Origin: Acidimicrobiaceae bacterium
GTDB lineage: Bacteria; Actinomycetota; Acidimicrobiia; Acidimicrobiales; RAAP-2
Length of the DNA: 64,000 nucleotides
NCBI GenBank assembly: GCA_027449885.1
Contig: DAIDKS010000031.1
Coordinates: forward strand, 44,895 to 108,894
Direction: 5' to 3'
Made by a program: the position numbers and the translations under genes
Shown: in pieces, positions 29,613 to 41,202 of the stretch
How positions within the stretch are numbered: the stretch's first letter is position 1
How the letters are laid out: the number at the start of each line of letters is the position of its first letter
The notes under the pieces: model-generated
The model's database searches: none
What the model was told of the DNA's origin: nothing
What the model saw: only the letters and a program-made list of their open reading frames with translations

Positions 29613-29629
29613 TTCACATTGATTGTGAA
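29613..29629. promoter_or_regulatory. Predicted DeoR operator 2, upstream of the -35 box
   Basis: Perfect palindrome TTCACA-TTGAT-TGTGAA, using the same TCACA/TGTGA half-sites as operator 1 but with a 5-base spacer. Lies about 17 bases upstream of the -35, so two sites flank the promoter, permitting cooperative binding. Confidence 0.6.
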
Positions 29630-29660
29630 GAACGTACGACTTTCTCGTTCATTACTGCCA

Positions 29661-30686
29661 TCATGCGCTCGTAGTCACCTTAGACAGCACCGGCGACGAA
29701 TCGATTGAACGCCCCCGACGCTCGCCGAGGCGCAGGGTCAACACCTGTCCGACGACGACTTCGAGAAGGCCCGTAAGCCAGTTCGGCGTCCCGAACGGCA
29801 ACTCGAGGTCAACGTCGGCCCCGAGCGGGTGGCGGCCGCGAGGACGGATGACGAGAGTCCTCGCACCGAGCGCGCGACCCGTCGCGAGGAGCTCCTCGGC
29901 CACCGCGTCGCTCAACTCGTCAGTCAGGATGAGAGTGAGTGCGGTGTCGGTAGCGTCCGCGCCGATGGGTCCATGGAGGTAGTCGGGTGCGGCGAACGCT
30001 TCGGCGCGTAGTCCGGAGACCTCGCGAACCTTGAGTGCGATCTCGCACGCGGTGGCGTAGCCCACCCCCCGGCCCACCATCGTGAGTCCGCGCGGCGCAT
30101 CGATCAGTTCGACTGGCATCTCCGCGCCGAGGGCCCATTCGATGACCTCGCCCACGGCGTCGGCGGTCGCATCCAGACCGTCGAGTGGCTCCGAGCCGAG
30201 TGCCGAAACGATCTGGCCCAGGGCGTGCCAGGTGGCGGTAAAGGTCTTCGTCGAGGCAATGGCGAGTTCGGGGCCCACCCCGAGGTCGATCACCACGTCG
30301 GACTCGAGAGCGAGCGGCGAGTCGAGCGAGTTCGTGATCGCGCCGGTCGGTCGCCCTTGTTCCCTCCCAGCACGGATCACGTCGATCATGCCGGGTGAAC
30401 GGCCCGACTGCGAGATGGCTAGGACTCCCGCACCGCGCAGCCCCGGGACGCGCACCCCCTCGAACAGTGATGGCGCAGCGAGCGCCACCACTAGACCGGC
30501 ACGTTGCCCAGCCAGGTACTGGAAGAACCGCGCGGCGTTGTCCGATGATCCCCGGGCCGCCACCAGGGCGTAGTCCAGTCCTCGCCAAGCCTCGGCAATC
30601 CGCGCCGCCGCCTCGGCTCCGCCGTCAGCCCTGGCCCGCAACAGTTCGCCCTGACTACGGATCTCGGATTCGAAGTTCGTCGTCAC
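29661..30686 (-). CDS. SIS-domain protein, GlmS-C/AgaS-like sugar-phosphate isomerase or deaminase
   Basis: 341 aa with two SIS domains and no glutaminase domain. N-terminus FESEIRSQGELL matches the E-x2-QP region of AgaS/NagB-II-type proteins; sugar-phosphate loops are VAARGSSDNAARFFQY and AISQSGRSPGMIDV, with ASTKTFTA and a C-terminal APDYLHGPIGAD. These act on glucosamine- or galactosamine-6-phosphate, or related substrates. GTG at 30686 is preferred, preceded by GGGGGA; the ORF track begins 12 codons earlier. Downstream of the ROK kinase by 48 bases, so kinase plus deaminase would convert imported amino sugar to a glycolytic intermediate. Confidence 0.82.
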   Translation of the reverse strand: MTTNFESEIRSQGELLRARADGGAEAAARIAEAWRGLDYALVAARGSSDNAARFFQYLAGQRAGLVVALAAPSLFEGVRVPGLRGAGVLAISQSGRSPGMIDVIRAGREQGRPTGAITNSLDSPLALESDVVIDLGVGPELAIASTKTFTATWHALGQIVSALGSEPLDGLDATADAVGEVIEWALGAEMPVELIDAPRGLTMVGRGVGYATACEIALKVREVSGLRAEAFAAPDYLHGPIGADATDTALTLILTDELSDAVAEELLATGRALGARTLVIRPRGRHPLGADVDLELPFGTPNWLTGLLEVVVGQVLTLRLGERRGRSIDSSPVLSKVTTSA

Positions 30687-30734
30687 CGTCCCCCTATCGC
30701 GAGCACGTAGCGTAGCCCGCACGCCGGGTATCGA

Positions 30735-31499
30735 TCACGCTCGGTCGCGAGCGAAGAGTCGACGAGCACCCCGCAGGGTAACCACGGCGTCATTGATCAC
30801 AACGTGTGACGCGAGGTCGGCCACATCACTGGGCTCAAGGTGCCGCGCATTCCCTCCCCCGAAGTGGACGATGTCAGCGTCGAACTCCGCGACGAACCCT
30901 CGCGCGGCCCGGCGCAAGTTGGCCATCCACGCCCGTGGATCGCGCGCCCGAGCCGGTTCGCCGAGGGACTCATCGTAGGTCTCTCCGTCAACGAAGTCCT
31001 CGGCGCCCACATCGCGAACCCGCACCCTATCGCCATCGACGACGAGAGCAATCCCGAAACCCGTGCCCAAGGTGAACACGAGCTCCCGCCCCTCACCGAG
31101 AGTGGCACCCAGGGCCGCGAGAGTTGCGTCGTTCACCACACGCACATCACGACCGGTTGCCTCTCGCAAACGGGCCTGCAGGTCGAATCCCCTCCACTGA
31201 ACATCGATCTCCGCATCGACCGCGGTGTCGATCCCCCCGATTCGCGAGAGGTTCCCGGGCTCGAGGACGCACCCATCCTCCATGTCGCCTGGGAAGCCCA
31301 CCCCCACGTGCTCGCACGGCGCTTCGTCGATCATCGCGGCCAGCGTCGCCACCATGCGTTCGGGAGGACAGGGGTAGGGCGTGGCGACTCGCTGGAGAGG
31401 GCCGATCAGGGCCCCCTCCGCATCGAGGCGCCCCACCTTGATCGACGTCGCTCCAACGTCGACGCTCAGTATGCACGAATCAAAGGAAGCACTCGGCAT
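30735..31499 (-). CDS. ROK-family sugar kinase (polyphosphate-glucokinase-like)
   Basis: 254 aa. ATP/polyphosphate loop SVDVGATSIKVGRLD, sugar loop GVGFPGDMEDG, catalytic Asp in VVNDATLAALG and FTLGTGFGIAL. There is no helix-turn-helix, so it is an enzyme rather than a ROK repressor. The typical ROK zinc motif (CxCG-type) is absent, which together with the compact size points toward the PPGK branch. Substrate probably glucose or an amino sugar. ATG at 31499 chosen over a GTG one codon earlier. First gene of the ROK-SIS pair, divergent from the MFS gene. Confidence 0.8.
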   Translation of the reverse strand: MPSASFDSCILSVDVGATSIKVGRLDAEGALIGPLQRVATPYPCPPERMVATLAAMIDEAPCEHVGVGFPGDMEDGCVLEPGNLSRIGGIDTAVDAEIDVQWRGFDLQARLREATGRDVRVVNDATLAALGATLGEGRELVFTLGTGFGIALVVDGDRVRVRDVGAEDFVDGETYDESLGEPARARDPRAWMANLRRAARGFVAEFDADIVHFGGGNARHLEPSDVADLASHVVINDAVVTLRGARRLFARDRA

Positions 31500-31504
31500 C
31501 ACGT

Positions 31505-31525
31505 GGCAGTGTAGATAACTCTGCC
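31505..31525. promoter_or_regulatory. Inverted repeat in the ROK/MFS divergent promoter
   Basis: GGCAGtGT-AGATA-ACtCTGCC: imperfect 8-base arms with one mismatch and a 5-base spacer. It contains TATCTA on the minus strand and TAGATA on the plus strand, either of which could act as a -10 box. It differs from the TCACA/TGTGA sites, so another regulator may act here. Confidence 0.4.
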
Positions 31526-31558
31526 GCTCATCTCACCTCCGTAGACTCGCGATCGGCC

Positions 31559-32740
31559 GTGACATCCCCCCACTCCAACTCCTCCGATCCACCGACGATG
31601 GTGCACCTGACGAGGATGGGCTTCGTGGTGCTCACTGCCGCTTTCGTGCTTGGTGGAGCCACCACCTCACTCTTCGGACCTCTCCTAGTGACTTTCTCGG
31701 AACGCTTCCACCTCTCGACTGCGGGCGCCGGCCGGATTCTCGCGGTTTACTTCGGCGGCGGTGTCCTGGGCGTTCTGCCGGGCTGGGTAGGAGTCCGACG
31801 TTTCAGCGGCCGCGCGGTCCTCAACGCCGCCCTCATGACGATGGCCTTCGGGGCTGCGCTGGTGTCCCTCGCTTCGCACTGGATCCTCGCGGAGGTCGGG
31901 GCGGGGGTGCTCGGAGTCGGCTTCGGCGCCTCGGGCATTACCTTGAACACGCTGTTGACTCGTACCGCCGTCGAAGTGCGAGCTCACATGCTCAGCGTTG
32001 GCAACGCAGGCTTTGGAGTCGGTGCCGTCGTCACCCCCCTCGCCCTGATCGGCGTCCACCCGATCCACTACGCCCTACTCGTCAGCATCCTCGGCATCGC
32101 CTCGCTCGCCCTCGCCCTGACAACTCGTGGCGTCGTCGCACCACCCCACCGCGACGAGACCCGGGGTACGACGCACCTCGACACCGGCCGACGTCGCAGG
32201 CTGATCGGTCTCTTCATCGGCGGCTACGTCCTCTACGAGTCTGTCGAGTCCGGGGCCTCGGGATGGATGGCCAGCCAGCTCCACGGCACCGGTTACGGCG
32301 ACCGAACGGCGATTCTCGTGACGGCCGGTTTCTGGGCCGGGCTCGCCCTGGCTCGCGCCTTTGGTGGAGCACTCCACCGCCGCTTCCAGGCGCCGGCACT
32401 CGTGATCGGCAGCCTCGTGCTGGCCACCGTCGGTGCGCTCGGCGTTCGAGTCCACGTTCTCGCGCCGGTGGCCTACCCATTCCTGGGACTGGTGATTGCC
32501 TCGATCTACCCCATGGGGCTGATGTGGTTCTCGACATTGTCGCCGCACGACAGCGATGCCACGTCAGCGATCATCCTCTCGGCCATGGCCGGGAGCGTCA
32601 TCGGTCCCGCCCTCATCGACCTCCTGGTCGCCCGCTGGGGCGTCGGGGTGGTTCCTCTCAGTGTCGCGCTCTTCGCGGCGCTCGACGGGGCCGTCTTCTC
32701 GATTGCCCTCGTGAAGGGCTCTGCCCGTACGTCGCCGTAG
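31559..32740 (+). CDS. MFS transporter, sugar-permease-like
   Basis: 393 aa with about twelve hydrophobic helices. The first loop (YFGGGVLGVLPGWVGVRRFSGR) resembles the MFS signature between helices 2 and 3, and the layout recalls FucP-like or fucose/hexose carriers. The start is uncertain: GTG at 31559 or ATG at 31598 (MVHLTRMGF), which lies just before the first helix. Divergent from ROK-SIS and the right-hand end of the lower-GC region. It may take up the free monosaccharide or export a product. Confidence 0.78.
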   Translation: MTSPHSNSSDPPTMVHLTRMGFVVLTAAFVLGGATTSLFGPLLVTFSERFHLSTAGAGRILAVYFGGGVLGVLPGWVGVRRFSGRAVLNAALMTMAFGAALVSLASHWILAEVGAGVLGVGFGASGITLNTLLTRTAVEVRAHMLSVGNAGFGVGAVVTPLALIGVHPIHYALLVSILGIASLALALTTRGVVAPPHRDETRGTTHLDTGRRRRLIGLFIGGYVLYESVESGASGWMASQLHGTGYGDRTAILVTAGFWAGLALARAFGGALHRRFQAPALVIGSLVLATVGALGVRVHVLAPVAYPFLGLVIASIYPMGLMWFSTLSPHDSDATSAIILSAMAGSVIGPALIDLLVARWGVGVVPLSVALFAALDGAVFSIALVKGSARTSP

Positions 32741-32904
32741 CGCTCGGCGTCATTACGTCCTCCCGTGGCGGTGCGGCGCGCCGCGTGCTCGTCACCACTT
32801 CCAGCTCGGCGAGGCGTCGCGATCGCCCCGCGAGGGGATCACGCCCCCGGAGTGGTGACGATCGGGCTCGAGTCCTGGCGCTGGCGTCGTCCGACTGATC
32901 GTCC

Positions 32905-32932
32905 CCGAGCGTCGCCCCGCGACGACGCTCGG
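32905..32932. terminator. Hairpin between convergent MFS and tetR genes
   Basis: CCGAGCGTCG-N8-CGACGCTCGG, a 10-base perfect stem in the 212-base gap between convergent genes. No T tract follows on either strand. The rest of the gap (32741-32952) shows nothing else I can support. Confidence 0.5.
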
Positions 32933-32952
32933 ATCGTGCGTCACGCATCGTC

Positions 32953-33582
32953 CTACGAGTCCGAGCCCGCCGACTGGTCCATCGGCCGCGAGCGCAGCAC
33001 GCCGAGGCAGAAGTCGGCGACGCGCGTCGCCGTCACGTCCAGGCCGTCACGCCGCGGTATGACGAGCTGACCGACCGAGGCCGCCCAGAAGATCGCGACC
33101 AGCATCCCCACGTCGGTCTGGTTGGTGACCCAGCCGCGACGCTGGGCGTCGTCGAGCAGCGACATCCAGCGCGCGTACTGACCCTCGAGCATCTGCTGGA
33201 AGCGGCGGCGCGTGGCCGCGTCGGAGTGGATGTCGATCAGGGTCGTCACGATGGCGATCTGGTCGGCCTCGGCGAAGGACCACGACTCCTCGAGGTCGTT
33301 GCGCACCGCGGCGAGGAAGCCCTCGCGGTCGTCGCGCCCGAGCGCCGCGACGGCCGCCTCGACGTGGTCGTGGAGCGGCTCGGCGAGCCGCAGGTAGTTC
33401 GCCAGCTGGGCCTCGGCCACGACCTGGTCGCGGGACTCGAAGTGGTAGTAGACGGTGGGGACCCCGATGCCCGCCCGCTCGGCGAGGTCGAGGATCCGGA
33501 AGTTCCCGCTGCCCGACTCGGCGACCATCGCGGCCGCGATATCGATGATGCGTTGGCGCGTCAGCGACTCTCTGCGCTCCAC
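32953..33582 (-). CDS. TetR-family transcriptional regulator
   Basis: 209 aa. N-terminal TetR helix-turn-helix (LTRQRIIDIAAAMVAESG, then LAERAGIGVPTVYYHFESRDQVV), where VxTVYYHF is the diagnostic recognition helix. The C-terminal ligand domain is helical and not assignable to a ligand. GTG start at 33582 preceded by GGGGAGGGGA. It lies 79 bases downstream of the FAD-oxidoreductase gene on the same strand and may have its own promoter in that gap, where a direct repeat is seen. Confidence 0.9.
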   Translation of the reverse strand: MERRESLTRQRIIDIAAAMVAESGSGNFRILDLAERAGIGVPTVYYHFESRDQVVAEAQLANYLRLAEPLHDHVEAAVAALGRDDREGFLAAVRNDLEESWSFAEADQIAIVTTLIDIHSDAATRRRFQQMLEGQYARWMSLLDDAQRRGWVTNQTDVGMLVAIFWAASVGQLVIPRRDGLDVTATRVADFCLGVLRSRPMDQSAGSDS

Positions 33583-33640
33583 GTCCCCTCCCCGAACAAC
33601 CTGCCACTGAGGGTACGCACTCCCGTGACGAGGGAAATCG

Positions 33641-33663
33641 AAGGGACTGTTCTAAAAGGGACT
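33641..33663. repeat. Direct repeat AAGGGACT x2 upstream of tetR
   Basis: Two copies of AAGGGACT, 15 bases apart start to start, in the tetR upstream region, the second overlapping the stop codon of the FAD oxidoreductase gene. Could be a regulator site; evidence is only the repeat itself. Confidence 0.3.
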
Positions 33664-34870
33664 ATCGAGAGGAGGTCACCGCCGTCGCCGCCCGACGGCC
33701 GCTGACCAGGGCTCCCTGGATGGAGGGCGTCTGGAGGTGGTCGCCCGCGACCACGAACTCCCCGACGCGCGCCGGGCGCGAGAGGGCGAGGGGGACGGAC
33801 GTCACGGGCAGGGCGCGCGCGACGGTCGTCGTCGTGACGAGGTCGAGGTCGCTCGTCGCGAGCCCGTAGGCGCGGGCCACCACCTCGCGCGCTCGCGGCT
33901 CGCTCGCCGCGGCGGCGACCCCGTTCGCGCTGGCCGCGAGGAGGGAGCGGCCCGCGGGGGCGCGCTCGGGCGCGGGGCCCGCGAGGTCGAGGACGCTCGT
34001 GACGAGCGACTGCGTGGCGTCGAGGCGCAGGCGGCCGCCGTACGCCACGCGGGGCGCGGCGAACCACCAGGCGGTCTGGGATCGCCACCCGAGGTCGGGG
34101 GTGCCCACCCACTCCCGGGCCCGGGAGGCGTCGACCGCCACGACGACGTGACGCGCCCGATACTCGGCCCGCTCGGTGACGACGCGCGTCGGCGCGACCG
34201 AGGTCGCCGCCTCGCCGCGGTGGACCTCGGTGCGCCGCAGCCGTCCCGCGAGGGCCCGCGGCAGGGCCGCGACGCCCGTCGGGAAGGTGACCGGGATCCC
34301 GCGCGCGAAGGACCGCAGGAGCAGCTGCACGTACCGCCACGAGGAGGCGAGGTCGTCCTCGAGCAGCGTGCCGCGCAGGAAGGGCTGGAGCACGCCCTCG
34401 ACGAGGGCCGGGCCGACCCCGAGGGCCCGGAGGGCCGCCGCCGTCGAGCGGTCGGCCCGGCGTCGGATGGCGCCCACCGGCTCGAGGGCCGCCCGCGCGG
34501 CGACCGCGCCGACGCGGACGAGGTCCGAGAGGGGGGCGAGCTCGCGCAGCGCCGCGAGGGCCCGTCCGGGCGAGCGTCGCGGGTCGACCAGGTCGACCAC
34601 GCCGCCCGACGTCGTGACGCGGAGCGAGCGCTCGAAGGGCCGAGCGTCGAGGTCCGAGAGGACACCGCTCGCCACCAGCTCGGGGTAGGCGGGGTTCACC
34701 AACTGGAATCCCTCGTCGATCACGTAGCCGTCGACGACGCGGCTGGCGAGGCGCCCTCCGACGTCGCTCGAGCGCTCGAGCACCACGACCTCGCGGCCCC
34801 GCTCCTCGAGCACCTGGGCGCAGCGCAGCCCGGCGAGTCCCGCCCCGACGATCACCACCTCGACGTCCAT
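33662..34870 (-). CDS. FAD-dependent oxidoreductase (amine-oxidase/phytoene-desaturase-like)
   Basis: 402 aa. N-terminal dinucleotide fold VVIVGAGLAGLRCAQVLEERG with the ERSSDVGGR motif of the flavin amine-oxidase/phytoene-desaturase superfamily; C-terminal FVVAGDHLQTPSIQGALVSGRRAA is the conserved FAD-closing segment. Substrate unknown: desaturases, amine oxidases and protoporphyrinogen-oxidase-like proteins share these marks. ATG at 34870 is preferred; a GTG three codons earlier is possible. It stands alone after the icd terminator, followed by tetR. Confidence 0.85.
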   Translation of the reverse strand: MDVEVVIVGAGLAGLRCAQVLEERGREVVVLERSSDVGGRLASRVVDGYVIDEGFQLVNPAYPELVASGVLSDLDARPFERSLRVTTSGGVVDLVDPRRSPGRALAALRELAPLSDLVRVGAVAARAALEPVGAIRRRADRSTAAALRALGVGPALVEGVLQPFLRGTLLEDDLASSWRYVQLLLRSFARGIPVTFPTGVAALPRALAGRLRRTEVHRGEAATSVAPTRVVTERAEYRARHVVVAVDASRAREWVGTPDLGWRSQTAWWFAAPRVAYGGRLRLDATQSLVTSVLDLAGPAPERAPAGRSLLAASANGVAAAASEPRAREVVARAYGLATSDLDLVTTTTVARALPVTSVPLALSRPARVGEFVVAGDHLQTPSIQGALVSGRRAATAVTSSR

Positions 34871-34898
34871 CGTGTCCACCGCTCCACGCTAGAACGCA

Positions 34899-34930
34899 CG
34901 ACGGCCGGGCCCTCACGGGCCCGGCCGTCG
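34899..34930 (-). terminator. Terminator hairpin after icd
   Basis: 14-base perfect stem CGACGGCCGGGCCC with loop TCAC (plus-strand reading) between the icd stop and the FAD gene start. No clear T run. The inner 12 bases of each arm are identical to the arms of the hairpin after groEL. Confidence 0.7.
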
Positions 34931-34955
34931 GTGGCGCGATGGGTCGCTCGGCTGC

Positions 34956-37181
<2,226 letters not shown>

Positions 37182-37287
37182 ACCGCCCTCTTCGCTCGGG
37201 GACCCATCTCACGATAGAACGTCGCCCCCGTGGCGACCCTCGCCCGATACGGGGCAAAGGGCCCTAGCGGACGCCCCGAGACGACGA

Positions 37288-37313
37288 ACGGCCGGGCCCG
37301 AGGGCCCGGCCGT
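37288..37313 (-). terminator. Terminator hairpin after groEL
   Basis: ACGGCCGGGCCC-GA-GGGCCCGGCCGT, a 12-base stem in the gap between the groEL stop and the icd start. Arms identical to those of the icd hairpin 2.4 kb away; only the loop differs. Confidence 0.7.
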
Positions 37314-37335
37314 CGCGCACTCGCTCGCGAGCGAG

Positions 37336-39254
<1,919 letters not shown>

Positions 39255-39274
39255 GTGGTGTGCCTCCTGTGCAC

Positions 39275-39301
39275 CTAGCACTCAGACTGAGCGACTGCCA
39301 A
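39275..39301. promoter_or_regulatory. CIRCE element 1 (HrcA operator), groES-proximal
   Basis: CTAGCACTC-N9-GACTGCCAA against the consensus TTAGCACTC-N9-GAGTGCTAA: 8/9 and 7/9 matches with exact spacing. Lies 20 bases upstream of the groES ATG. Confidence 0.85.
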
Positions 39302-39329
39302 TTTAGCAGCCCCGGAATCGGAGTGCCAA
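39301..39329 (-). promoter_or_regulatory. groESL promoter
   Basis: Minus strand TTGGCA (39324-39329), 17-base spacer, CTAAAT (39301-39306). The distal CIRCE spans both boxes and the proximal one begins at the -10, so repressor binding would block polymerase. Confidence 0.65.
39303..39329. promoter_or_regulatory. CIRCE element 2 (HrcA operator), distal
   Basis: TTAGCAGCC-N9-GAGTGCCAA: 7/9 and 8/9 matches to the CIRCE arms with exact N9 spacing, one base beyond CIRCE element 1. Confidence 0.78.
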
Positions 39330-39372
39330 CGCCCCGCGGGACCCCTTCGTAGACTGCGCCGGAGGAGGACCC

Positions 39373-40587
39373 GTGTCCGACGAGGAGGCCCCGCGGGGCT
39401 ACAGCCCGACCCAGCGCCGCGACGTGACGCTGCTCGCGGTCTTCCGCGGCACCTCCTTCCTGGGCGACGGCCTCGCGATGGTCGCCCTCTACCTGCGCGT
39501 CGCCGTCCACGGCCACGCCTGGGCCGTGGCCGGCCTGGGGCTCGCCGCGATGGTCCCCTTCGGGGTGCTGGCCCCGGTCGCCGGCGTCGTCGTCGACCGG
39601 GTGCGGGCGAAGCCCTTCCTCGTCTCCCTCGGCGTCGTCGAGGCCGTCGTGAGCGCGGCGTTGGGCCGGTACCACGGGCTGAGCGCGACCATCGTGCTGG
39701 TCGTCGTCCTCAACGCGAGCGTCGCCTTCTCGATGCCCGGCTACAGCGCCCTCCTGCCGGCGATCGCCGGCGAGGCCAACATCGGCACCGCCCAGGGCGT
39801 CTTCCAGGCGGTCCAGGGGCTCGCCTCGGTCGCCGGACCGGTCCTCGGCGGGCTGCTCGTCGGCACGACGGGCCAGAGCCTCCCCCTCTACCTCGACGGC
39901 CTCTCCTTCCTCCTCGGCAGCCTCGGGACGCTCCTCCTGCGCGCCGAGCGCCGGCCGGCCGGGGCCCACCTGGGCGACACCCGCGCCTCGGCCGGGCTGC
40001 GCCACATCGTCGCCAACCCGGTCCTGCGCGACCTCAGCGTGCTGATCTTCGCCTTCATGCTGACGATCGGGGTCATCAACGTCGCCGAGGTCTTCTTCGT
40101 CACCCAGACCCTCCACGGCTCGGCCCTCGCCTACGGGCTGCTCGGCGCCTCCTTCGGGGCGGGGATGATCGGCGGCTCGCTCGTCGGGGGGCGGGGCGCC
40201 CTCGACGCGCGCGTCTTCGCCCGGCGGGCCGTGGTCGCGGTGATCGTCGTCGGGGTCGCCGTCACCGCCGTCGGGGCGGTGAGCGCCGTGTGGCAGATCT
40301 ACCCGCTGATGGTCCTCGCCGGCGCGGCCGTCGGGATCGCCAACGTCGCGGCCACGACGCTCTTCACGGTCCGCTCCCCCGACCACCTGCGGGGCCGCGT
40401 CTTCGCCGCCCTCGTCGCCGTCAACCAGGTGGCCCAGGTCGCCGCCACGGTCGCCGGGGGCGCGATCCTCAGCCTGATCGCGCCGCGCACCGTCTACTGG
40501 TGGGGTGGCGGCCTCGCGACGGCCGTGGCCCTCGGGGTCGGCGGGGCGATGCTGCGCCCGGGTCGGCTCGCCGACGCCGTCGACTAG
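39373..40587 (+). CDS. MFS transporter, MFS_3/enterobactin-exporter-like
   Basis: 404 aa with about twelve helices. The motif VAGVVVDRVRAKPFLV between helices 2 and 3 and IGTAQGVFQAVQGLASVAGPVLGGLL resemble the MFS_3 (EntS-like) drug/siderophore exporter group. GTG start at 39373 with GGAGGAGG six bases upstream. Divergent from groES and convergent with pdxH. Cargo unknown. Confidence 0.82.
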   Translation: MSDEEAPRGYSPTQRRDVTLLAVFRGTSFLGDGLAMVALYLRVAVHGHAWAVAGLGLAAMVPFGVLAPVAGVVVDRVRAKPFLVSLGVVEAVVSAALGRYHGLSATIVLVVVLNASVAFSMPGYSALLPAIAGEANIGTAQGVFQAVQGLASVAGPVLGGLLVGTTGQSLPLYLDGLSFLLGSLGTLLLRAERRPAGAHLGDTRASAGLRHIVANPVLRDLSVLIFAFMLTIGVINVAEVFFVTQTLHGSALAYGLLGASFGAGMIGGSLVGGRGALDARVFARRAVVAVIVVGVAVTAVGAVSAVWQIYPLMVLAGAAVGIANVAATTLFTVRSPDHLRGRVFAALVAVNQVAQVAATVAGGAILSLIAPRTVYWWGGGLATAVALGVGGAMLRPGRLADAVD

Positions 40588-40596
40588 GAACGACGA

Positions 40597-41202
40597 CTAG
40601 GGGGCCCAGCGCTCCCGGCGCCAGCCCTCCCCCTCGCGCAGGTAGACGACCCGGTCGTGGAGCCGGTCGGGACGCTGCTGGAAGAACTCGACGAGGGTGG
40701 GCGCCAGTCGGTAGCCGCCCCAGTGCGTGGGCCGCGGCACCGGGCCGTCCGCGAAGCGAGCCTCGAGCTCCTCGGCCCGTCGCTCGAGCCAGGCCCGGTC
40801 GGGGATCGGCCGACTCTGGGGGCTCGCGTGGGCGCCGACCTGGTGCCCTCGGGGACGTCCCGCGAAGTAGGCGTCGGACGCCGCGGCGCTCGCGGGCGCG
40901 ACCGGCCCCTCGAAGCGCACCTGGCGCCCGCGCGGCTCGCAGTACCAGAGCAGGGCGGCCGTCGGGTTGGCCGCGAGGTCGAGGCCCTTGTGGGACTCGT
41001 AGTTCGTGTACCAGCCCACCGAGGTGGCGTCCACGTGGCGCAGGAGGACCATGCGCACGCTGGGCCGTCCCGCCGCGTCGGCCGTCGCGAGGGCGACGGC
41101 GTCACGCTCCGGCATCTCCCCGCCCTCGTCGAACCAGGCGCGGAACTGGACCATCGGGTCGGGGTCGCACGCCGCGAGGTCGAGGGGCTCCCAGCGGGCC
41201 AT
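40597..41202 (-). CDS. pdxH: PdxH, pyridoxamine 5'-phosphate oxidase
   Basis: FMN enzyme making pyridoxal 5'-phosphate; 201 aa. Split-barrel family blocks: RMVLLRHVDATSVGWYTNYESHKG, AALLWYCEPRGRQVRFEG, the PxSQSR-like ASPQSRPI and the C-terminal RLHDRVVY followed by WRRERWAP. The ATG overlaps the tsaD stop (TGATG). Last gene of the long minus-strand housekeeping run. PLP made here is the cofactor of Alr upstream. Confidence 0.92.
   Translation of the reverse strand: MARWEPLDLAACDPDPMVQFRAWFDEGGEMPERDAVALATADAAGRPSVRMVLLRHVDATSVGWYTNYESHKGLDLAANPTAALLWYCEPRGRQVRFEGPVAPASAAASDAYFAGRPRGHQVGAHASPQSRPIPDRAWLERRAEELEARFADGPVPRPTHWGGYRLAPTLVEFFQQRPDRLHDRVVYLREGEGWRRERWAP

Noticed and set aside
30735-31499. 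ROK-family repressor
   Set aside because: The protein starts directly with the kinase phosphate loop and has no helix-turn-helix, so it is an enzyme.
17491-32952. Attachment-site direct repeats flanking the lower-GC island
   Set aside because: I compared the two edges by eye and found no shared repeat beyond chance; no integrase gene is present.
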